NCBI RefSeq assembly: GCF_003253565.1
Contig: NZ_QKUF01000013.1
Coordinates: forward strand, 62,001-126,000
Length of the DNA: 64,000 nucleotides
Reading direction: 5' to 3'
Source: Thermosporothrix hazakensis
GTDB taxonomy: Bacteria > Chloroflexota > Ktedonobacteria > Ktedonobacterales > Ktedonobacteraceae
The position numbers and the translations under genes are program-made. Below, in pieces: positions 35,001 through 44,700 of the stretch. The notes under the pieces were generated by a model. It did not search any database. It had not been told where the DNA came from and saw only the letters and a list, made by a program, of their open reading frames with translations. Within the stretch, counting starts at the first letter, position 1. Every line of letters starts with the position of its first letter.

Positions 35001-35523
35001 GCGTGTCAGGCGGCACCTGAAGCGTGGCGGATAAGGTGTCAAACTGCCCGATCTCGTCATCAGTAATAGATGGAACATGGAAGTAGGTGACAACAGGATA
35101 GACAACGCTTCCCTGTGGAGGGGAAGAGAGTGTCAGTGAGGCAAGTGTAATATCAATCTGGTTCCCTGGTCCCGGCTTCAGGGTCTGAAGGACAGTGGGA
35201 GTCATACCAATCGTGCGCTGATCCGGGTAGGCCTGGAATGACCATTCCGCAGCCGATGCCTCAAGTTTCTGAAACTCAGACGTGGAGAGATTCAGGCTGG
35301 AAAGATCCAGGTAGAGCATAGAGCCATCCGCAGACCCTCCTTGATCTGGTGGAACGTGATGTGAGGCAGGCTTGAAGGTTGCCTCAACATTTGTCGTGAT
35401 CCGAAGGGAAAGCTGATTGTAAGTGCTATCCGTCGTGATATAGATGGTATTCTTGTCGTGGTCCCTATGATTCCGCAGTTCACAGGTTAACTGTGGTTCC
35501 AGAGTGGTTATTTCCTGTTCCAT
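32074..35523 (-). CDS. Large protein with N-terminal beta domains and C-terminal YVTN-type propeller repeats
   Basis: 1149 aa from ATG 35523 (an upstream extension to 35610 overlaps the preceding gene and is rejected). Residues 1-400 are beta-rich domains, one Ig-like (YLTEQKAEVTVRWQTKNATS). From about 550 to the end there are roughly 13 repeats of about 45 residues with the YVTN/NHL pattern 'P-x-x-(L/I/V)-A-(x)-(S/T)-x-DG-x-x-(L/V)-(F/Y)-V-(S/T)' such as PTDIALDPSGARVYVSN, PRGLGITRDGQILLVAS and PTGVTVTLDDGLVLVTN, enough for two seven-bladed propellers. No signal peptide. Propellers of this type serve as binding platforms. Partners are likely the neighbouring giants. Confidence 0.78.
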   Translation of the reverse strand: MEQEITTLEPQLTCELRNHRDHDKNTIYITTDSTYNQLSLRITTNVEATFKPASHHVPPDQGGSADGSMLYLDLSSLNLSTSEFQKLEASAAEWSFQAYPDQRTIGMTPTVLQTLKPGPGNQIDITLASLTLSSPPQGSVVYPVVTYFHVPSITDDEIGQFDTLSATLQVPPDTHKRELQRDIQLSTDTNAIITSDEEHTVANFFTLAFGPGPEGKEVKAGPATAFVLTFVYGTGYGYGALTDIQHARDIKVTRGLNADEWHIESDTTLQNPSWKLTPPVGKPIIGTGPQSNVAFDVTNIVTLFRAGPTSLLLTYQGIPGYQDGSFILPLYKIPHVQISSLQVEPNPTYLTEQKAEVTVRWQTKNATSLLLAPLCQDVTNLTSVPAEIFTTTPFTLTAKGPYADRNNVAYRTVEAVVLPRINSFTASPRSIYYKDFPCDVTFSWAVDSNERIRLVSSREGTSGDTYEPLGSVTKSIQQPQMMTLIPISQYQENVQNRKLVLSAFKTQHQRYPLAQKARLVAASPTAPLTALAHEHQISFIDNALYQPIGEPLATGDTPYLAFAPDGSFVFVASGDGQLTLIHIQETQTRPYYTFQSAALPDVSDKPTAVAISRDAKTLFVTTQDAHRAGKLVILMQEGNTYHKQGEVAVGKEPTDIALDPSGARVYVSNAGENTISIIGVDAKRNYALISTIGNIGQQPRGLGITRDGQILLVASANGVFALSTSYPDGSPRQHLPVETPVSFAMMAGGRYAFVSLEKKNALALIACGTLPKDCKVLEENIQVGEKPTGVTVTLDDGLVLVTNTGDASISVLTLATYEAETTSIPSVEKPTGVVVTPDAKQIYSWHNALIRDILHPKDIPGLSVYDRISGISTTHLETTDLITCAVHPDKNRQFAFALEKASTDLLLIDTGTFETQRVPLEGGHQPLLLDVSANGERLFLLCDDKQRYYMQVFDITGQTPKKLAEKELYEHPSTKGFKSLCVLADGSQAFVTESSVPLLHQIYHEEGSYQVKSHELEGRPEALTALPDGARLYVFSVKDTDPGADANMNMISVINPRTMHIRTVHLGIEQKVASIQYVVPSPDGTALFATDASGVRIVDPVSLRLSRTYLWPGATVISYGIATQPDGAEIFVTDRGGSTVFVLRQVQPE

Positions 35524-35536
35524 GTTTTCTCCTTTG

Positions 35537-38500
35537 TTATTGAACAGCAATGAGAATGTCGTACACGCCATTGTTGAGACCATCGAGGTTATAGAAGTCG
35601 ACATACACATGTTCCTGAGCGTTCCTACTGGTGACGATCACGTTTTCCAGCGTGAGGGTAATGCCCTCCTCAGGTTGGAGCGTGATGGGCTTTCCAGCAA
35701 CCGGGGTGAATGCCCAGTAATTGCCATAGCGTGTATCATTGAAGCGCTGAAAGGCCCATCCCTCGGCTTTCCACCGTATTTCAGGTATGTTCTGGCTCTC
35801 CACCAACCCCCCAAAATGGAGGTAGAGGATAGATCCATAATTGTTCTCTCCTTCGGGAAGTAATTGGCCGGGTTGAAAGACAATGCTGCTTTTGCACTTG
35901 TTCTTGAGCGTAAGGGTCAGTGTATTTGCCTTTGCCCGCTGCGCGACGGGTTGACCGCCTGGATTAAGCAATGAGAAAAGGAGGAGTTGAGGATTTAAGC
36001 GCAGCCAGCCTTCTGTAATATGCTGTGGGGTATAGGCCCAGACTGCACTATCATTGTCCGCGTGGATATCTGGCTGTACTGTCCACTTCTTTGTTTGACC
36101 CTCAATGACCTCTTCGATCCAGGACCACTGGTAGCCTTCCTGAGGCGCAAGGGGAAGGGTGAGCGCACTGGCTCCATACAGAAGCGGCGCGCGAAAGAAG
36201 GTCATCGACAGCCTCTGTAAGGCTGTGGTGTGTTCGGCTGGAAGTTGTACCTGCTGTGCAGGTAGAATGCCGGTTGTGGCATGTACTGGCAGGTGAGGAT
36301 CAATCAGAAGTAATAGCTTCCATTCTTCGCTCTCACCTGCATGCCTGGGCGTTAACAGGACTGTCGTTTGTGAGGGACGGATGACGCCCGAGGTCGCGTC
36401 CGGGTTGGCGGCCTCTGAATAGAATGTCGAAAGGTCAAATGTGGTTTGCCCGGACTTGAAATAGCCGATCAATCCATCTGTGAGGTGCTCGAGATGGCCG
36501 AGAATGACCGGGAACTGAACCTTTGTAATCCCGCTATCTGTCTCGATGAATTGCCCATCAACCAGCGTTGCCCAATCCTGATTACAGGCCGGTTCTCCTT
36601 CGAGCTCCAGACGCAGGGAGGCCTGAACCAGGGCCAGCGGACGCTCTACCAGATTGGGGAGTGCTATATCTGGCCGGGGGAGTGGATGAAGCGCGTTGCA
36701 GGCTCTATCGAGTGTTTCCCAGAACGCCTGAAAGAAAGCGGGTGTGCTCTTCTGTAACATCAGGCTGACATCACGAAGAAACGGGTTTTCATATCGCATC
36801 ACCTGCTCAAGTGGTTGGTCAAGAAAGCGCTCCTCGCCGGGCGCTGGCTGCCATCGGACCTTACTGCGATCCCCATTCAAAAACAAGGTGCCAAGTGGTG
36901 AGCCCTGTTGATTGTAGAGAGCAATACTGTTGGTGTAGCGATGAGGAAGTAGCCAACCACAGATAGGGGAGGTTGTGGGATGTATATTCGTCTGGTTCAG
37001 GGAGACGCTGTTCGCAGCGATCCAGTGGAACAGAAGACGTGACGGCTGAGCAAGGCGAGGCTGACAAAATGCAACATCCGGTACTGTCTGATCCTGAAAC
37101 GTAGTTCTCAATGTTTCTGCCAGTGACAGGCTTCGGGCGGCAATGCGACGATTGCGATCAAGCACTGTTCGCTGTTGTCCAAATGCATCCACCAGCAGCA
37201 ACGAGGAAAGTCTGATATAGCCTGCTCGCAAAGGGTTAAAGAAACTGTTAAAGTTCGGAGCTGTGGTCGCACGGATCTTCTTTTGTATCAGAGCCCTGGT
37301 CAGATTTTGCATCGGAACCGGGACATGCATTTGTTGTGGAGGCTCTTGGATCCGTAACTGCAAGCTTTGCTCACGCATCAGCAGCGCAGCGGCAAATCCG
37401 CTGAGTGCCTGCGTCTGAATTGGTGTCGCGTTCAGATGATCCAGCATTTTCTTGAGTGGTTCAGTGTCGCTATGGGCAGCCAGCAGCTCCTGCAAATTGA
37501 GCGTCGCTTGTGAGGAAAGCACAGTCGATCCTCGATAGCGCTGCGCATATATTGGCTTGCTCGGGTTAACGGGATGAGCAGGATTCGTTTTGTACTTAAT
37601 GGTTCCTGTTTCGGGGTCAATAGTATAATTGCCAGTAAAAAGCTGAGGGTCATAGTCGAGTGGCTGATTCTCCTGGACAGTTGCAGTCAGCGGCTCATAC
37701 TCTACCTCCCAGAGCAGGAAAATTGGGAGCCAGGGGTTCGCTCCCATCCAGCGGCGTACGCCAACGGGCGAGGGAAGCATTCCGGTAAAAGTGTAGATAT
37801 GTTGCGGCTGTGCACGAAGGGCTGCATCCAGTGCCGTTGTCAGGTCGCTTTCTGCTGTGCCTGTTCGGGCAGCCATTAACGCCGTATCAAGTAGACAGGC
37901 TTCACGCAAGAGCGCCGTGCAGGTATCGGGATAAGGCAGGTTTTCGGAAAGCCTGAGCGCAGCGAACTGAGTGGCTGTACAGGTCTGTCCCTGGATGGTG
38001 ACCGCTGTCAAGACCTGATCCGTTTGCCGGCATGCCAGATAGCCCTTCTCATGATACCGTCCATCTCCACCATAACGCTGGGCACGTTCAAGCCCGTTGC
38101 CCCCAAGTAAAAGCACTGGTTCGGCAGGTGCTGAGTACATCGGTGCAGGAAGCTCTTTCAAGTGTTGCTGTTCAGTGAGCATATCCTGCACCAGCTTCTT
38201 CTGATTGTCAGCCTTCTGCTGTGCTTCTTGCTGCTTCTTCTCCAGGTTAGAGAGTGATTGATACCGCTTCAGCACTGCCTGAAATGCGGCTTGCTGCGTT
38301 TGAATGTCCACATGAAAGTAGCGAAACCACTCAGCGAAGAGCTGCCAGAGATACTGCATCAGTTCAGCATAATAACTGTCACTTTCCTGTTGATAGGCAT
38401 TCAGCAGGCGTAGCGCTTCAGCCAGGCGCAGTGGAAGCAGTGTATCCGTTTCCTGTTCGATGGTGTAGCGTTTGCCTGAGGCTGTAGCACTGAATTGCAG

Positions 38501-39553
38501 CGTATGGAGCGCGCGGTACAGTTGAGCCAGTTGATCAGGTTGTGGGCGTTGTAACTCTTGCAAGGCGCCAACCTGAAAGGCAGTAAAGAGCTGCTCGTCA
38601 ATAGCCGTCTGTAAAAACTGTTGCCCACGGAAATACGCGGAAAAGGCTTCGGCTGGTGTGTTTCCGACGGCCACATCTGCGACTACTGACAGGGGTTGAT
38701 CGTAGCTTTCGACGTAGGTCGTGCGAGGATTCCAGGAGAGACCCTGAATGAAGCCATGATATAGTGTATAGGCAGGAGGCTCTTCCTCGGTAAATGTCCA
38801 GGATTGCTGCTCTTGCAAGGTTGACAGCTTTTCCTGATGTATGGAAGCAGAAGCGTAACAGGGGTCATATTCACGTCTGCTAAACCACCCGATCACGACA
38901 TACGAGAGAAGTGCTTTCTGTCCTTCCTGTAAGGATAGGTCTTTGAGGGTATCGCAAAAACCAAAAACGCTTCGGCAATTGGGATAAAAAGCCGCAAAAG
39001 CAATATCACCGCTGGCGGCTGCATGTAAGGGGCTGCCAAACGCTGCTTCAAAGGGAGTTGCTCCCGTTGCGGGATCCGGCTCTTTCCAGGTCGGAGTGAA
39101 TTCAGTATATTTCCCTACATAGCGAAAGGGCTGTTCCGGGTCATTATGAACTGGCAGCGTAATCACCTTTTGCCCTGCTGGCTGTTCTTCTGAGAGTGCA
39201 TCACTTTCAATAATCCACGTTTTTGCTTGTGGCTCTGTCCCTTGAATTAGCAGCCGGGTCACAAGCCAGCGATTGGGAGCTGCCGGAAAGCACACTTCTC
39301 CTGTTGTATCCACTGTTGCATGCGTCAGCGCGTCGGGAAGCGCCCAGTGCAGATGCACTCCGCTCTCCAGATAGTCATAAGGAGAATCGCGTAGATCACA
39401 TGTGACATCAGAACCCAGAAACCCGGGTACGCCCATGCCAAGATGTCCTTTATCAAAGGCTGCGGTCAACCCGGAAAACTTGCGGGTTGTCTCCTCGTCG
39501 ACTGTTCCCACACAGAAGGCCGCCACATCGACCGGGACCAGCAGTCCAGCCAT
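35537..39553 (-). CDS. Giant protein of unknown function (1338 aa)
   Basis: 1338 aa from ATG 39553 (MAGLLVPVDVAAFCVGTVDE). It is soluble, with no signal peptide. Landmarks: an N-terminal region with SDVTCDLRDSPYDYL, GVHLHWALPDALTH and PAAPNRWLVTRLL that looks strongly conserved in character; a central coiled coil around 435-470 (EKKQQEAQQKADNQKK); and a C-terminal domain after about 1280 (PVAGKPITLQPEEGITLTLE, VDFYNLDGLNNGVYDILIAV). I know no function for such a protein. Gaps to neighbours are 13 and 16 bp. The N-terminal Trp/His-rich motif block (HLHWALPDA, PNRWLVTR) is the best query for a family search. Confidence 0.75.
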   Translation of the reverse strand: MAGLLVPVDVAAFCVGTVDEETTRKFSGLTAAFDKGHLGMGVPGFLGSDVTCDLRDSPYDYLESGVHLHWALPDALTHATVDTTGEVCFPAAPNRWLVTRLLIQGTEPQAKTWIIESDALSEEQPAGQKVITLPVHNDPEQPFRYVGKYTEFTPTWKEPDPATGATPFEAAFGSPLHAAASGDIAFAAFYPNCRSVFGFCDTLKDLSLQEGQKALLSYVVIGWFSRREYDPCYASASIHQEKLSTLQEQQSWTFTEEEPPAYTLYHGFIQGLSWNPRTTYVESYDQPLSVVADVAVGNTPAEAFSAYFRGQQFLQTAIDEQLFTAFQVGALQELQRPQPDQLAQLYRALHTLQFSATASGKRYTIEQETDTLLPLRLAEALRLLNAYQQESDSYYAELMQYLWQLFAEWFRYFHVDIQTQQAAFQAVLKRYQSLSNLEKKQQEAQQKADNQKKLVQDMLTEQQHLKELPAPMYSAPAEPVLLLGGNGLERAQRYGGDGRYHEKGYLACRQTDQVLTAVTIQGQTCTATQFAALRLSENLPYPDTCTALLREACLLDTALMAARTGTAESDLTTALDAALRAQPQHIYTFTGMLPSPVGVRRWMGANPWLPIFLLWEVEYEPLTATVQENQPLDYDPQLFTGNYTIDPETGTIKYKTNPAHPVNPSKPIYAQRYRGSTVLSSQATLNLQELLAAHSDTEPLKKMLDHLNATPIQTQALSGFAAALLMREQSLQLRIQEPPQQMHVPVPMQNLTRALIQKKIRATTAPNFNSFFNPLRAGYIRLSSLLLVDAFGQQRTVLDRNRRIAARSLSLAETLRTTFQDQTVPDVAFCQPRLAQPSRLLFHWIAANSVSLNQTNIHPTTSPICGWLLPHRYTNSIALYNQQGSPLGTLFLNGDRSKVRWQPAPGEERFLDQPLEQVMRYENPFLRDVSLMLQKSTPAFFQAFWETLDRACNALHPLPRPDIALPNLVERPLALVQASLRLELEGEPACNQDWATLVDGQFIETDSGITKVQFPVILGHLEHLTDGLIGYFKSGQTTFDLSTFYSEAANPDATSGVIRPSQTTVLLTPRHAGESEEWKLLLLIDPHLPVHATTGILPAQQVQLPAEHTTALQRLSMTFFRAPLLYGASALTLPLAPQEGYQWSWIEEVIEGQTKKWTVQPDIHADNDSAVWAYTPQHITEGWLRLNPQLLLFSLLNPGGQPVAQRAKANTLTLTLKNKCKSSIVFQPGQLLPEGENNYGSILYLHFGGLVESQNIPEIRWKAEGWAFQRFNDTRYGNYWAFTPVAGKPITLQPEEGITLTLENVIVTSRNAQEHVYVDFYNLDGLNNGVYDILIAVQ

Positions 39554-39569
39554 TTTCTCTTCTCCTCTT

Positions 39570-41753
39570 TTATACATTTCTATTGTAATATTCAACCTTT
39601 ACCACGCCCTTGACCAGCTCAAGCGCAAATTCTGCCGATGTTACCTTGTCGAGCTTCTGGTCAAATGGAGGGTTATTCAATGTCTCTTTGAGTGTGCGCT
39701 GAGCTACATCGAGCTTGAGGGTCTGATTATCACTGCGGGTAGGAAGTGCTGTCTGTCCATCAAGCTGCTGTCCAGGTTGTTTCTGCCCTGCGGTTACTGC
39801 TCGAAGCGTTGTCGTATAGTGCCCCGGGTCACCCTCTACCCCTGCATGAATTTGTTCAGGTGGTTCATGAAGCGCGACCAGAGCAACAACCCCATCAAAA
39901 AGACAGAGCATGGTATCCTCAGATAGCTTCGTCCAACGCAAGATGGGAATTTCCTCTGTTCCCTTCTGATCCGCATAGCCGTTTACTTGAAGATTGGGCC
40001 ATCCCGCAACAACTTTTGACCGTAAAAGAAACCCGGTGCACTGCTGGGTTTCATTTCTGTAGGTCGTGAAAGGGCGTCGGTTCGGACGGATTGTGTGTAT
40101 ACGCGCTGCGATCTTCCCATGAAACTCGGTATAATCGCAGCAATCAAGCTGAGGCCGTCCATCCCGGGTGACGCGCCCGATGCTCAATACGCCGTCAATG
40201 AGTGCCTGTAGCCAGTTCTGATCAAGGAAAAAGAAGCGCAATGACTCAATTGGAAGCATGCGTTCATCTGGCACAAGATAGTGAAAAGGTATCCCGTAGA
40301 GCAGGCGGAGGCGTGCCAGCCATTGTGACACCTCATCTGGAATCGTTGCTGCAAACTGCCTGTGCGCCTGGAGAAAACTGCTAAAGATAGATTCCCCGTT
40401 CAGGTTTGCCTCAAACGCCTGCATCTGGGCAGAAAGTGCCTGAGAGAAGTGGGTTGTTCGTCGCCACCGATACAGCTCGTTCGCAAAACCGGTATTCTGT
40501 AATGCGAGCATCTGTCCCAGTTGCCAGGCAATGCCATAAGAGACATCAAACAGGCCGGTCAGGGGATTGTAGGCGTTTGCGGCGTCGGGGCCAGAAAGTG
40601 GTGTCTTCAAGGTTGGCATGACAGTAGAGGGGGCCAGAGGTCCGCGATACCAGGAAACCGTTTCGCCTCCGTGACGCAGATGATGCTTGAGCGGCACATA
40701 GCCCTGTACCAGTGCATTCCGAAGAAGTACCCGGGCGTCTTGCGCGGTTGTGGTTCCTGCTTGCTGTTTATCCAGCGCGCTTTTCACCTCGCTTTCGGTT
40801 GGTGGTATTCCCTCGAACGGCACCTGAAGCGTGGTCAGTTTCTGTCTCCCGTCTGTTGTCTTGTTCAGATTCTCGAGCAGTGTACGAAGCATCGCGCCGC
40901 GTGAGTTGGCTGTGAAGCGCCAATAATGATAGTTGAGCAAGCGGATATAGGTTGTGTCAGCGGGTATTTTGCCGCTTTTTGCTCCCTGTTCATCCGGGAG
41001 ATACTCAGCAAAGCGTTCTAGCGATACCAGAAACGCATGTGAGAGCGTATCGATTGCAGGGACCCGGTTTCCCCGGACAATTGCATACTTGAGGAGATGT
41101 TGATTGCTATCTGGCCCGTGCATAGTATCAACCTGCCGAATATGGGCCAGATAGGGGAGATCTTCTTTTGCAGGAGCAACCTTACTGAAGAGTTCTACCG
41201 GAATATCGATCACCATACAGGCGTCATCAGGGGATTCGCCGTATTCAAGCGCCCAATCGGGATACGACAGATAGCCAGCGGGGAGTGTTCCCTGAAAGTG
41301 CTCTCCATTCTGGTTCAGAATATTCTCTTTCTTGCTCAGGGTTGTATCCTGTTGTTGCATTATCTGTCCCTGTGGTAGCAGCGCCAGAGGGGTCGCTTTC
41401 GCTATTTTCACGCTGGCTGCTTCTTCATCTGTGAACAGGAAGACGGCAAGCCAGGGAGCCTCTTCAGAGGGAAGGTCAGAGGCTCGTTCCCAGGGCAAGG
41501 TACAGCGCTTGAGGACCACATGAGGCAAAACACCATCAAATTCACCGGTTGCCAGGTTGGGCGGAAACACACCGCTGATATCGTCAGCAGAGAAAGACAA
41601 GCGTTCCCCTTTCACGATTATGGTGCTTGCATGTGCGAACTGATTGGGTGCCTCTGTATTCAATGCCTGCTCGACCTGGATGGTATACTTTCCCGCCTTT
41701 AAGGCAGGCAGATCATATTGAATAAATGCAACCTTTTTCTCGTCCTTACTCAT
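39570..41753 (-). CDS. Large protein of unknown function (727 aa)
   Basis: 727 aa, soluble. It opens with a beta domain (AFIQYDLPALKAGKYTIQVE, then ADDISGVFPPNLATGEFDGV) that looks like a carbohydrate-type or structural sandwich. A mixed middle part follows (SWYRGPLAP, NPLTGLFDVSYGIAWQLGQM, ELYRWRRTTHFSQALS), then a C-terminal region with RLRLLYGIPFHYLVPDERML and FFFLDQNWLQALIDG. Its ATG overlaps the TAA of the preceding giant gene by one base (TAATG), so translation is coupled. 'YGIPFHYLVPDE' and 'LIDG' recur in proteins encoded next to DUF6603-like genes in my recollection, but this needs a search. No catalytic motif is recognised. Confidence 0.74.
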   Translation of the reverse strand: MSKDEKKVAFIQYDLPALKAGKYTIQVEQALNTEAPNQFAHASTIIVKGERLSFSADDISGVFPPNLATGEFDGVLPHVVLKRCTLPWERASDLPSEEAPWLAVFLFTDEEAASVKIAKATPLALLPQGQIMQQQDTTLSKKENILNQNGEHFQGTLPAGYLSYPDWALEYGESPDDACMVIDIPVELFSKVAPAKEDLPYLAHIRQVDTMHGPDSNQHLLKYAIVRGNRVPAIDTLSHAFLVSLERFAEYLPDEQGAKSGKIPADTTYIRLLNYHYWRFTANSRGAMLRTLLENLNKTTDGRQKLTTLQVPFEGIPPTESEVKSALDKQQAGTTTAQDARVLLRNALVQGYVPLKHHLRHGGETVSWYRGPLAPSTVMPTLKTPLSGPDAANAYNPLTGLFDVSYGIAWQLGQMLALQNTGFANELYRWRRTTHFSQALSAQMQAFEANLNGESIFSSFLQAHRQFAATIPDEVSQWLARLRLLYGIPFHYLVPDERMLPIESLRFFFLDQNWLQALIDGVLSIGRVTRDGRPQLDCCDYTEFHGKIAARIHTIRPNRRPFTTYRNETQQCTGFLLRSKVVAGWPNLQVNGYADQKGTEEIPILRWTKLSEDTMLCLFDGVVALVALHEPPEQIHAGVEGDPGHYTTTLRAVTAGQKQPGQQLDGQTALPTRSDNQTLKLDVAQRTLKETLNNPPFDQKLDKVTSAEFALELVKGVVKVEYYNRNV

Positions 41754-44700
41754 TACACTCGCCCTTCTATTGGCTTCTCTTCTCCAAGCAAACGCAAGTA
41801 TGGGGGTGCGAACAGATCATATGTTGCGGGGTTGCTTAACGCGTCAACCTGGAGGTTGGGAGAGACAAGGAGTCTATCCGCTTCCATTGCTTGTAGTAAC
41901 GCGTTGCGGTTGGTCAGCGCCTTTGCACTCTTGATCGTCTCTACAACAGTCTCGGTACGAAAAGGGTCTTTCTTTGCCACAGAAGGAACATTCCACCAGA
42001 AAGATTGAGGCTGTTCAGTAGTGTATTGTAGAATAGACAGCGCAATCGGGAGTGTGTGCCGAGGGGCATCGACATAAGGCAGGATTCGGGCGCCAACCAG
42101 CACATCAGTAAGCGTTGTATCCTGAAGCGGGTTTTGAATCTGCGGGACTCCCTGCTGATTGAAATGCTGTTTCTGCCAGAGTGATTTCGGGATGTTCTGA
42201 AGTATGCGTACCAGATAAAATGTGCTTGGTTGGTTGGTTTCAATGCGTACCGTGCATGTTGATTGGAATGCTGAACTCTCCGTTCCGGTCGGACCAACAC
42301 CAAACTCTGTATTCGGTTGAATAACGCTTCCCTCTCTCTGTGGTTGCATCGTATCAGGGGCAAGTGAGAGTTTTGAGTCATATTGGAGCGTTTTCACCGG
42401 GATTGCAGATGTAACGGTGCATTCAAACTCTCCGGGATTGACGACAAAGGTATCTTGAGTGAGTGTTTTCGTCAGTCCTTTTGTGACATTGATATGCAAG
42501 ATCGAAGGATCCGCTGTTGATTGAGCATCTGGACCGGCAGTAAGTAGCTTCGTGGTTGTTTTTTGTTGTGGAAGCAACTGCTGTACAAACTTATTCCATG
42601 AGATTGTGGTGTCTGTCTGTCGTCCGCTGCTACCAAAGTGAATGGTAAACGAGATGAGGGCGAGATCAATAACCGCTTTGCCTGTAAAATCAGGGCCCCA
42701 GATTTCCAGGCCAACGCCAATTGTAATCGTGATGGTTTTGCGCGTTATCAGCAGGTTTATATCAAAAGAGACTCCAAGGGAGATCCCTGCACTGATATAG
42801 TAATGAAATGGTTGCAGGAGCATCAGGAAATCAGCCCAGACAGTAAACCATGCCTTCACTCCTCCGCTTTGCCAGAGGGCTTCCAGCCGTCCACCTGCCA
42901 TGACTGCACAGGATGTCAGAGCGAAGTAGAGTTCCGCTTTCACGCTTAGCTCTGTGCTGATTTGCCAATTGATCCCGAGGCGGGGAACCTGTGGATAGTG
43001 AGCCGGAATGGTGAAATGCGGGTTGTATCCACCAACTGTTATTACAAACTCACCTGCATGAGATCCTGAGAACCAGCTGTAGAAAGCAAAGCCACCGGTC
43101 AGACGGCAATCCCGTGAGAAGAGAAAGGAGTTTGATGTGAGTTGTCCTGATAGAGCCAGTAGACCGGTATGGAGCGAGAAGCTCCCTTTCAAGGCTAGCT
43201 CAATCTGGGCAACGATTACCTGAGAGCCTCCGGCTTTGGGTGGTGGAAGTGTTAGCGTTGAGAGCCCCAATAATGCAATTTCAACGTCGGTTCCGATGCT
43301 CAGGGTAACCAATGCGAACGAGTCGATGACCTCAAATGAAGTAAAGTGGATGCCGGCAGCCAGCCAGTAATCACCCAGGCCCGGAGTAATGACGCCTTTA
43401 TTGATGAGTGTATCCAGGACCTCGCTGACTTTCTTTCCGATGTCTTCGCCGGGCTGTGGTGATGGCACATCGCCATTTCCTTTAGCCCACTCTACCAATG
43501 GAAATGATGCGACATGTTCAACGTCAGGCAGCACCAGCTTTCGATTGAAGCCCAGGCCACCTGCTAAGCCAGTGACAAAGAAAAACGTTGGTCCACCTAT
43601 TGGATAGTTCAGCACTGCATAGAGAAAGAAGGAAGGATGGTCCTGTACCTGTGTGTAGGCACCAAGAGCAAAAATCGAGAGATTTGCTGTCTGAACTATC
43701 AGTTCGCCAACGAAATTCACCGGATCGAGTGTGCCGATTAATCCTCCGCTGACGATGACAGGTCCTTCCTGGGCAGTGACGCTTAATCCCCGAATGAGAA
43801 ATTGTGGTGCAAACTGTTTCAGAGGAGAACTGAGTCCAAAGCCTTCCAACCTGATAGTTAATCCACCAGCGGTAAGGGCAAGGTTAGCAAGGATCGCCAG
43901 TTTGCCGCCAGTATACTGCATACCAAGCTTCTGGATTTTGAGTGGTCCAAAGGACTTTTCTACATCCAGCCAGAGAGTGGTATCTGCTGTTGTACTCAGC
44001 GTAATGAGCTCTGTTGTCTGTTGTTCTCCGTAGGCCCAGAAAGCCAAACCGTATCTGCCGGGAAGGAGCATCGCTTCAGCATACTCTGCTACCGTCTGCC
44101 GTTGTCCTCCCAGTTGTAAGGTAAGAGGGACCACCAGTTCGCCAAAGTGTGCTTCAGCCGAGAGGCAGAGGAGAGCGGTTATGCCTGTTGCTGGCACATG
44201 TGGGTAGCCTTCCCCAATAAGCTTGTTCACCCGTTCAGCCATTTGCTCGCCTATGATAACAGTGGCAAGCAAAAGGTGTATCTTCTCGATGGAGACGGTT
44301 ATTTCTCGGTCAAGGATCGTCCCGAGCAAAGGGAGATCAGAGAGCTTGACAGGCAGTCCGGCTTCTATGCCACAGAAGAAGTGCCTTTTTTTCGTATTTG
44401 TATCTTGAAAGATGACAACCACTGCTTTTCCGTAATGTGGAGATGTGACGCTCAGAGCAATGCCACTCTCTTGCGACAGGTCATAGATCAGGCGAACGCT
44501 CGAAAGGTCGGGCGTCAATTCAGAGGGAATATCTGGCAGTTCGGATGGGTCAACCTTCAGGGCAGAAGCAAGTTTCTCAAGCGTCAGGGGGTTCTGCTCA
44601 TCTTTCCACTCGCCGATCACCTTTTGCTCTTCATATTCGATTGAAAGTGTAGCGTTATCGAGCTGAAGTGTGCCTCGAATTTCGGGCTGATACTTTCCCG